A stretch of DNA of 13,762 nucleotides, taken from Muribaculaceae bacterium (GTDB taxonomy: Bacteria; Bacteroidota; Bacteroidia; Bacteroidales; Muribaculaceae). Below the pieces are notes generated by a model. That model searched no databases, had not been told where the DNA came from, and worked only from the letters and a program-made list of their open reading frames with translations. Each line of letters opens with the position of its first letter. The first letter of the stretch is position 1. Of the stretch, positions 1 to 5,027 are shown in pieces. The stretch is taken from NCBI GenBank assembly GCA_029060585.1, contig JAIDTS010000563.1:1-13762 (forward strand). The letters are read 5' to 3'. The translations under genes and the position numbers were made by a program.

Positions 1-237
1 ATTCAGCAAATCATCGGCCAGCTCACTCAGCACTTCGGCAACAACTTCGACATCGCAAAGGTGACAAGCGCACTCAAGGGTTTTGACCTCAAGAACCTCG
101 ACTTCGCAGAAATCGTATCAAAGCTTCACGCATCCGGCCTGCTCAACAACGTGAACCTTGACAGCGTGAAGGGCAGCGTCCTCGATGGCCTGAAGGAGAA
201 AGCCGGCGGTATGCTCGGCGGCCTTTTCGGCAAGTGA
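1..237 (+). CDS. C-terminal end of an unrecognised protein (partial)
   Basis: The reading frame is open from the first base to a TGA at 235-237, giving the last 78 residues of a protein that starts before the window. I do not recognise the family. What is visible is a small, soluble-looking, probably helical segment with regularly spaced Leu, Ile, Phe and Val, several Asn-Leu-Asp turns, and a glycine-rich tail ending GGMLGGLFGK. There is no membrane segment or catalytic motif. Codon use (many C-ending codons) fits a native gene. A strong terminator follows 22 bp after the stop, so this gene ends its transcript. That the region is coding is fairly sure; the function is not known. Confidence 0.7.
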   Translation: MQQIIGQLTQHFGNNFDIAKVTSALKGFDLKNLDFAEIVSKLHASGLLNNVNLDSVKGSVLDGLKEKAGGMLGGLFGK

Positions 238-259
238 TCACACTTCTTTGGAAAAATAT

Positions 260-300
260 AACGCCTTCCGATATAAATCGGGAGGCGTTTTATCTTTTCT
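260..300 (+). terminator. Rho-independent terminator after the partial gene
   Basis: A 13-bp stem pairs 260-272 with 277-289, with one G-T wobble and an ATAA tetraloop. It is followed by a T-rich run (TTTTATCTTTTCT, overlapping the end of the stem). It lies just downstream of the stop at 237 and points in the same direction. Confidence 0.85.
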
Positions 301-580
301 GACTCAACTTTGCCAAGCTCTAAATAACTCACGCAGAGTCATTCGAGCACTGTCGCGCCTTCTTAAAGGGAAGTGAATTCGAGGAGAGACGCAGTAATGG
401 CCTCACGCAGAGGCCGCAGAGGGGCTGGGAGCGCGGAGTACTTTTTTAATTGCTTGCACTCGGAAGCTGAGGGCGCTGGGGCTCGCTCGCTTCGCTCGCG
501 GACCGATACATTGAGCCTATTTAAAGCCAACTAATTACAGAGAGTCCAATGGTAGCGCAGAGGAGCAGAAATGCCATTTT
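301..580. other. Gene-free stretch with short repeats
   Basis: No convincing gene or promoter is visible. The stretch holds recurring GCAGAG-type words. The 11-mer CTCACGCAGAG occurs at 328-338 and again at 402-412; the second copy lies inside a perfect hairpin (399-404 with 410-415, loop ACGCA). Further related words occur near 389 and 553. A CGCTCGC direct repeat lies near 484-498. It reads as decayed intergenic repeat sequence. The minus-strand frame at 126-332 is a shadow of the partial gene and its terminator. Confidence 0.5.
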
Positions 581-892
581 TCATACTATCGTTAAGGATA
601 TTTTCCGTCCGAGACCTTCAAAGATACGGAATAATGTTCCTAACTGAATATCTGATTTGCCATTCTCCAGCCTTGATATATACGTTTTTTTAGTTCCTAT
701 CCTTTCTGCCAATTGCTCTTGAGTCAAACCCGCCTTCAATCGTTCCTCTTTCAATGTCTCCGCAAGACTGAAAGCAGCTGCATCAATCTCAAATTGATCG
801 TGTCCTGGCGTTCCAATCTCTCCATATTCCGCATCTAACAATTGATGGAATGTCTGAGCATTCATTATTGCATCTCTTTTTGTCCTACTCAT
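581..892 (-). CDS. Orphan HigA-like XRE-family antitoxin / transcriptional regulator
   Basis: This is a 103-residue DNA-binding protein. Residues 57-78 form a helix-turn-helix of the Cro/C1 (XRE) type (TQEQLAERIGTKKTYISRLENGKS), and the tail Asp-Ile-Gln-Leu-Gly-Thr-Leu is typical of HigA antitoxins. The N-terminal third (QTFHQLLDAEYGEIGTPG) resembles the linker seen in Bacteroidales HigA. In that family HigA neutralises the HigB ribosome-dependent mRNA nuclease and represses its own operon. Here no HigB/RelE-like frame lies on either side, so the gene appears to be alone, either a remnant or a free-standing regulator. I give the first ATG, but Met10 (ATG complement at 863-865) is a good alternative because the predicted promoter leaves only about 13 nt before the first ATG. 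The family call is firm; the toxin-antitoxin role is inferred. Confidence 0.8.
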   Translation of the reverse strand: MSRTKRDAIMNAQTFHQLLDAEYGEIGTPGHDQFEIDAAAFSLAETLKEERLKAGLTQEQLAERIGTKKTYISRLENGKSDIQLGTLFRIFEGLGRKISLTIV

Positions 893-911
893 TTTAGTAG
901 ATCTTATATCG

Positions 912-943
912 CAAAGAAAACTAAAAAGTTTACAACATCCAAA
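912..943 (-). promoter_or_regulatory. Probable minus-strand promoter of the HigA-like gene
   Basis: Read on the minus strand, TTTG (940-943) is followed after 20 bp by TTTCTTTG (912-919). That is one mismatch from the Bacteroidetes -7 box TAnnTTTG at the accepted spacing. The dyad AAACT-N4-AGTTT at 918-931 overlaps the promoter and could be an operator for the HTH protein, but that is inference. Confidence 0.5.
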
Positions 944-959
944 TTTTCAGGATAAAAGT

Positions 960-990
960 TTTGCAAATCCGAAAAAAGTTTATAACTTTG
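960..990 (+). promoter_or_regulatory. Canonical Bacteroidetes promoter, divergent from the HigA-like gene
   Basis: TTTG (960-963), a 19-bp spacer, and TAACTTTG (983-990) match both consensus boxes exactly. Transcription should start near 995-997. The -7 box lies in the dyad AAAGTT-TAT-AACTTT (975-989). The next protein start is about 400 bp further on, so the first product would be a long RNA, or a long leader for the leucine-rich repeat gene. Confidence 0.75.
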
Positions 991-996
991 CGGATG

Positions 997-1341
997 CAGA
1001 CCGACTTGCGGAAGCCCCGGTCCGGGGCCAATGAGGGCGGGAATCTGTAGCGGCGCACTTCACGTGCGCCCATAACTACATATTATAAAAGCGTTTATCT
1101 TACGCTCTTTCTTGACAACTTGAAACCTGGAAAACTTCAATCTCAGTCAGGAATGAGACAACGATAGATGCCTATAAGGAGTGTATACCCACTGTTAGCG
1201 CGGCGCGAGAGCATCACGCTATGACGTTGATATACATATTCCGCGTGAGGCTTCTGCGTTGTCCGTTCAACTGAGATGGGCAGTTTCCAGGGCCTCAAGT
1301 TGTGGGACGGACAACAGGTATCGGCTCTCACGCTTTTTTTG
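997..1341 (+). ncRNA. Candidate structured non-coding RNA or transcribed repeat element
   Basis: This stretch runs from just after a perfect promoter to a T7 run. No plus-strand frame in it looks coding. The first part carries two compact GC hairpins: 1014-1019 with 1023-1028, and 1052-1058 with 1064-1070 (GGCGCAC/GTGCGCC, REP-like). A small hairpin follows at 1090-1106. The 3' part is a large fold: 1243-1249 (GCGTGAG) pairs with 1327-1333 (CTCACGC), enclosing 1258-1266 paired with 1307-1315 and 1268-1275 paired with 1294-1302. T's occupy 1334-1340, so the outer stem resembles an intrinsic terminator. I do not recognise a named RNA family. It could be a stable small RNA, a 5' leader of the gene at 1404, or a miniature mobile element that carries its own promoter. 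The boundaries are inferred from sequence signals only. Confidence 0.45.
1114..1304. repeat. Large imperfect inverted repeat (arms about 73 nt)
   Basis: The left arm (about 1114-1187) and right arm (about 1231-1304) match in opposite orientation. The shared blocks run in the same order: ACAACTTGA (1115-1123 and 1295-1303), CCTGGAAA (1126-1133 and 1284-1291), ATCTCAGT (1140-1147 and 1270-1277), GACAACG (1157-1163 and 1257-1263) and TGTATA (1182-1187 and 1231-1236). The centre at 1188-1230 includes a GCGCGGCGCG run. By eye, identity between arms is roughly 70 percent. The right arm can also fold on itself, so two alternative structures compete. Confidence 0.7.
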
Positions 1342-1403
1342 TTCATTATTAAATGATTGTGCCGCGAAAGGGAGTTTAGACGGCAAGCTTACAACACATT
1401 GAT

Positions 1404-3266
1404 ATGAAGACTGTAAAGCTAATCTTATTGATGCTCTGCTGCCTGATGCTCCCTCAGGAAATAAGAGCCTTCGAATACACTTTCAACGGTGTCACTCTCG
1501 AATATGAAGCTTGTTATGATGAGATGGGCGTGGTGTTATTAGGTTGTAACGTCAAGGCATCCGGGGAATTATCAGGACATGTCACCATCCCTTCTATAGC
1601 AATTGAGCAACTTGATGAAGAGGAGATAAGATATCCTGTAATAGGAATCGAATCGGAAGGATTTTATGGCAGTAATATAGAATCCATAGATATACCTAAC
1701 TCAGTCAAAATAATTAAAGAAAGTGCATTCTCCGAATGTGAGAATCTGACATCCGTATCGTTGCCAACCTCTTTAGAAGTAATTGAACGTGCGACATTCT
1801 GGGGGTGTAAGAGTCTGACATCAGTATCGTTGCCTTCCTCTTTAACGCAGATTGGATCAGGTGCTTTCTATGAGTGTAATAGCTTATCATCAATATCGTG
1901 GCCTTCATCTTTAACCACTATAGAAGGAAGTGTATTCGAAGGCTGTCAAAACCTGGCATCCGTGTCATTACCTTCGTCATTAGTCGAGATAGGACCACGG
2001 GCCTTTTGCAGGTGTGAAAACCTCTCATCAATATCATTACCTAAATCTCTAAGAATGATAGGATATGAGGCATTTGCAGAATCCGGATTAACATCTATCG
2101 ACATACCAGGCAATATTGAAAATTGGTACGAGTGGGGCGAGTGGGGTGAAGGTGGACAATTCTCATACTGCGCAAATTTAAGGTCGGTAAAAATTGGCGA
2201 GGGTATAACATCGTTACCTTGGCGAATATTCACGGGTTGCTCAAGCCTCGAGTCTATCTCTATACCGTCCGGGATCACCGAGATCGGGGAATCCGCATTT
2301 TATGAGTGCGAGAACCTAAATAATATTGAGCTACCCGAATCATTGATAAAAATTGGTTCTAATGCATTTTATAAAAGTGGACTTATCTCTGTTACCATAC
2401 CGGAAAAAGTAACCGAACTTGAATACAGGGTTTTCATGAGTTGCGAATATCTAACTGAAATAAATCTGCCGACGTCTCTCATTTCCATTGGGGAGGATGC
2501 TTTCTCAGGGTGTTATTCTCTTACAGAAATAGAATTGCCGAACTCACTTCAATCGATTGATGATGATGCATTTGCAACGTGCGAATCCTTATCTTCAATC
2601 ATTATACCCAATTCTGTGAAAGAAATAGGAAGCGATGCTTTTAGAGGATGCAAGAGCCTAACTTCCGCTGTTCTTTCAGACAACATGAAGTATATCGCTG
2701 ACGCAACGTTTGAAGACTGCGTGAACCTACAATCCATAAAAATTGGAGAATCCACTGAAACAATCTACATAATGGCGTTCGCCAACTGCAGAAGTCTGAC
2801 CGATATAGTGATTCCAAACAGCGTGACAACCATTCACGTAAAAAGTTTCCAGGATTGCTTTGGCCTTAAACATTTGAAGATATCAGAAAATCTTAGTGTA
2901 CTTGACGGCATGGTCTGGAACTACAGTAATGTACTTGAGACAGTAGAATACATGACCTATACACCATGTCAGGTCAACACAGAATATGGAGGAGGAGGTT
3001 CAGTATTTTCTGACGAAGCATATGAGAATGCTATCCTTTATATCCCCAAAGGCGCAAAAGAAGCATTTCTAAAAGTTGATCCATGGAACAGATTTAAGAA
3101 TATTGTCGAAAAAGAATCAGATGCCGTTGAGGCAATAGATAAAGATTTTAATATTGAGGTGACAGATCGCCATGATATTTCCGGAGCCTCTGTCGATGAG
3201 GAATACAAAGGTATAGTTATCGTCCATTACTCAGACGGCACAACCCAAAAGATTATTCAGAAATGA
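1404..3266 (+). CDS. Secreted BspA-like leucine-rich repeat protein
   Basis: This is a 620-residue exported protein. An N-terminal signal peptide of about 22 residues ends in IRA, ahead of FEYTF. Residues about 92 to 510 are 18-19 tandem repeats of 22-23 residues with the LRR_5 (BspA/Treponema-type) pattern: Leu-x-Ser-Ile-x-Ile-Pro-x-Ser-Val-x-x-Ile-Gly-x-x-Ala-Phe-x-x-Cys. One repeat near residue 245 is interrupted by a Trp/Glu/Gly insertion (YEWGEWGEGGQ). The usual cap (LYIPKGAKEAF, then WNRFKNIVE) follows near 543-565. The C-terminus ends in a short sorting-like tail, KGIVIVHYSDGTTQKIIQK. Proteins of this family act at the cell surface in adhesion or ligand binding; the ligand here is unknown. 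No consensus promoter is evident at 1341-1403, so it may be read from the promoter at 960-990. The gene looks more AT-rich than the glycosidase genes downstream. Confidence 0.9.
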   Translation: MKTVKLILLMLCCLMLPQEIRAFEYTFNGVTLEYEACYDEMGVVLLGCNVKASGELSGHVTIPSIAIEQLDEEEIRYPVIGIESEGFYGSNIESIDIPNSVKIIKESAFSECENLTSVSLPTSLEVIERATFWGCKSLTSVSLPSSLTQIGSGAFYECNSLSSISWPSSLTTIEGSVFEGCQNLASVSLPSSLVEIGPRAFCRCENLSSISLPKSLRMIGYEAFAESGLTSIDIPGNIENWYEWGEWGEGGQFSYCANLRSVKIGEGITSLPWRIFTGCSSLESISIPSGITEIGESAFYECENLNNIELPESLIKIGSNAFYKSGLISVTIPEKVTELEYRVFMSCEYLTEINLPTSLISIGEDAFSGCYSLTEIELPNSLQSIDDDAFATCESLSSIIIPNSVKEIGSDAFRGCKSLTSAVLSDNMKYIADATFEDCVNLQSIKIGESTETIYIMAFANCRSLTDIVIPNSVTTIHVKSFQDCFGLKHLKISENLSVLDGMVWNYSNVLETVEYMTYTPCQVNTEYGGGGSVFSDEAYENAILYIPKGAKEAFLKVDPWNRFKNIVEKESDAVEAIDKDFNIEVTDRHDISGASVDEEYKGIVIVHYSDGTTQKIIQK

Positions 3267-3320
3267 ATGAACATTAAAGAAAACTGATCACAATCGAGGA
3301 AGATTAATAAATATGAGGGC

Positions 3321-3365
3321 AACCCCAAAGGCTATCCAACGTTAGCCTTTGGGGTTTGCATTTTT
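3321..3365 (+). terminator. Strong terminator after the leucine-rich repeat gene
   Basis: A perfect 14-bp stem pairs 3321-3334 with 3343-3356 around an 8-nt loop. It is followed by TTTGCATTTTT on the plus strand. It lies 54 bp after the stop at 3266. The minus side has no T run, so it acts mainly on plus-strand transcripts. Confidence 0.85.
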
Positions 3366-3427
3366 AGGTTCTTTCCCACTTCACTTGAAAGCTGCATAGC
3401 CAGCGAATAGGGTAGCGATGCCGATTT

Positions 3428-3805
3428 TTAGTCTTTTAGGCAGCCAATGGGGACAATAAGGACTCCGTCAGTACGTCGATAAGCGTAGTCTCCGACGGCT
3501 GTCAGTACCATCTCGAATGAAGGAGCCTTCATCTTTGTAGTATCTATGCGGCTACGTAGCTCTATCAGGTTGGCGGCTCCTTCATTTATAAGCTTCTCTC
3601 CTCCCAATTTGATTTCGACAAGGCCATAACTGCCATTTCGGAGATGTACAACTGCGTCACACTCCAAACCGGTCTTATCCCTGAAATGATATACTTTTCC
3701 ATCCAATGGTTGAGCATATACTCGGAGATCCCTTACACATAGACATTCGAAGATAAAGCCGAAAGTATTCATGTCTTTAATAGTATCTTCTTTACTTATA
3801 TTCAT
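3428..3805 (-). pseudogene. 5'-truncated DUF4143 / AAA_14-type ATPase remnant
   Basis: The 125 residues match only the C-terminal DUF4143 region of the AAA_14-type ATPases common in Bacteroidales, which are normally about 400 residues with a Walker A/B ATPase domain in front. Visible landmarks are MNTFGFIFE (12-20), VRDLRVYAQ (24-32), and a PD-(D/E)xK nuclease-like core made of Glu20, Asp50 and Glu64-x-Lys66. The protein ends VLIVPIGCLKD, as intact members do. No P-loop frame exists upstream: an in-frame TAG lies nine codons before the Met, then comes unrelated repeat sequence. The homology seems to begin at the start of the frame, so the Met is probably an internal residue that now heads a remnant. 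No promoter is visible for it. The family is clear; whether the fragment is expressed is doubtful. Confidence 0.75.
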
Positions 3806-3857
3806 AAATTCGCCACAATTCGTATTCTTCTATTAATCAGTACTATAAATTCTCAAC

Positions 3858-3934
3858 TTCCGTACTTGGCGCGTTTTCGTTTCCGCACTTGGCGCATTTT
3901 CGCTTCCGTACTTGGCGCATTTTCATTTCCGTAC
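3858..3934. repeat. 23-bp tandem repeat, 3.3 copies
   Basis: Units lie at 3858-3880, 3881-3903 and 3904-3926, with a partial fourth at 3927-3934. The consensus is TTCCGTACTTGGCGCATTTT plus three variable bases. Copies differ at only one to three positions. The unit length is not a multiple of three and no frame stays convincing across it, so it is unlikely to be coding. It lies immediately upstream of the broken end of the DUF4143 remnant. Confidence 0.85.
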
Positions 3935-3973
3935 AACAAACAATGCGACCCACTTTTCTAAGCGAGCCGCATT
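3930..3973 (-). terminator. Terminator of the DUF3108-like gene (minus strand)
   Basis: On the minus strand a 12-bp stem with some G-U pairs joins 3962-3973 and 3942-3953 around an 8-nt loop. The U-rich tail TTGTTTGTTG follows at 3941-3932. It lies about 30 bp past the stop codon at 4003. Confidence 0.65.
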
Positions 3974-4002
3974 GAAATATTAATATTATTCAAAATTCTC
4001 AA

Positions 4003-4728
4003 TTACTCGTAGATCATCTCCACATGGCCGATGGCAAGCTCGGCACTCAGAAGCACCGGGATCCTGCTGCTCTGGTCTACCTGCGCCTGAACTGAATAGC
4101 CCGTTGCCGCTCCCTCATAGGTATACTCGAAAGATGCCGAATATGTAGAATATCCTCCATATGACGAAGGTCCGTTATAAGTCACAGTCACAGACTGGGC
4201 GTAGCCGCCGTCGATAGGAATAGTCACTTGCTGACCGGCCGACATACTTGCGAAATCTATCTCATGGAAGTAATAGAACATTCCCAGCATATCCGCAGTG
4301 ACTGTCACCGCCTCCATCGTCTCCGCATCAGCGTTGAGTTCGCCCTGACCGGCGATATTCTTGTAGTTGGCAGGATTTGATGCCGCGAACCCGTCGCTTC
4401 GATATTCCATCACCTTAGGCTTTAGATACCAGCCGTTCTCATAGTTGACACTCTCGTGAGTGTAGGGGACGCCGGGAGTCATCGTAGCGTTTAGCGTATC
4501 GCTCACGCAGAATATCCGACCTTCCCATGGAATCGTATTGCCGTCGAGGGTAGCGTTAAACTGGTCGCCCTGCGAAGAGAGCGTCACCTTCCCATGCCCG
4601 ATATTGACATCGACAAGCCCCCAGTGATAATGCACGTTGTAAGGAAGTTCCTGATATGGGATCTGAACCTGAGCCATTCCCGTAATAGCCGCTACGAAAG
4701 CGAAAAGCAGTAGAATCGTTTTTTTCAT
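4003..4728 (-). CDS. Exported protein, probable DUF3108 family
   Basis: This is a 241-residue protein with a clear signal peptide (about 19 residues, ending GMA before QVQIPYQ) and no lipobox or later membrane segment, so it is probably periplasmic or outer-membrane associated. The mature part is rich in beta-strand patterns. It opens with a Tyr-Asn-Val-His-Tyr-His-Trp-Gly-Leu-Val-Asp-Val-Asn-Ile-Gly segment and closes with IPVLLSAELAIGHVEMIYE. These resemble the first strand and the final 'Pro-Val...fGxV' strands of DUF3108 proteins, a family of unknown function. The name rests on those motifs only; a lipocalin/calycin-like domain is the main alternative. It is transcribed away from the GH98 gene, with 299 bp between them. 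I see no good promoter for it. The identical 13-mer CAACAAACAATGC lies on both sides of the gene (3934-3946 and 4769-4781). Confidence 0.7.
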   Translation of the reverse strand: MKKTILLLFAFVAAITGMAQVQIPYQELPYNVHYHWGLVDVNIGHGKVTLSSQGDQFNATLDGNTIPWEGRIFCVSDTLNATMTPGVPYTHESVNYENGWYLKPKVMEYRSDGFAASNPANYKNIAGQGELNADAETMEAVTVTADMLGMFYYFHEIDFASMSAGQQVTIPIDGGYAQSVTVTYNGPSSYGGYSTYSASFEYTYEGAATGYSVQAQVDQSSRIPVLLSAELAIGHVEMIYE

Positions 4729-4768
4729 AGTATTTCTATCGTTTTAATAAGGTTTTTATTTACCATAT

Positions 4769-4781
4769 CAACAAACAATGC
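4769..4781. repeat. 13-bp direct repeat, second copy of 3934-3946
   Basis: CAACAAACAATGC occurs at 3934-3946 and 4769-4781, bracketing the DUF3108-like gene. A shorter copy (CAACAAACAA) lies at 4839-4848. The low-complexity A/C composition makes a chance match possible. Confidence 0.5.
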
Positions 4782-4952
4782 CATATAAGGTTGAAAAATA
4801 ATCCATCGAATTGCATTTTCCTTATATTAGACTAAACCCAACAAACAAGCCCGAAAAAGCCGTCGTTTAGACGCCACACCGTATATGTTACGGATTCGAA
4901 CGCATCTGAGTCATTTCTGAAATGAAATGACATAAACTTATCATATTATCTA

Positions 4953-4983
4953 TTTGAGAAATGAAACAAAATTTATAACTTTG
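4953..4983 (+). promoter_or_regulatory. Canonical promoter of the GH98 gene/cluster
   Basis: TTTG (4953-4956), a 19-bp spacer and TAACTTTG (4976-4983) match the Bacteroidetes consensus exactly. The predicted start is near 4989, giving a leader of about 39 nt. Between 4729 and 4950 I see only short dyads (for example CCGTA/TACGG near 4880-4893) and no recognised regulator site. Confidence 0.8.
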
Positions 4984-5027
4984 TAGCCTACAAAATTAAT
5001 GAAGTTGTTTAAACTTAAAAAACTATC

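Noticed and set aside
484..503. Hairpin in the GCTCGC-rich run
   Set aside because: The sequence is a direct/mirror repeat of CGCTCGC and does not contain the reverse complement needed for a stem.
581..1000. Complete HigBA toxin-antitoxin pair
   Set aside because: No RelE/HigB-like frame is visible on the minus strand upstream or downstream of the antitoxin-like gene.
1143..1346. Minus-strand 67-codon frame across the inverted repeat
   Set aside because: It lies wholly within the structured/inverted-repeat region, has Arg/His/Pro/Cys-rich composition with no domain, and its 5' end (AAAAAAA in the N-terminal codons) is just the complement of the terminator T run. It is better explained as a shadow of the RNA-like element.
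3858..3934. CRISPR array
   Set aside because: The 23-bp units are directly adjacent with no spacers and no cas genes are present; it is a plain tandem repeat.
4729..4900. Minus-strand promoter for the DUF3108-like gene
   Set aside because: Candidates such as the TTGTTTG near 4770-4778 lack a matching TAnnTTTG box at 19-21 bp; none was good enough to annotate.
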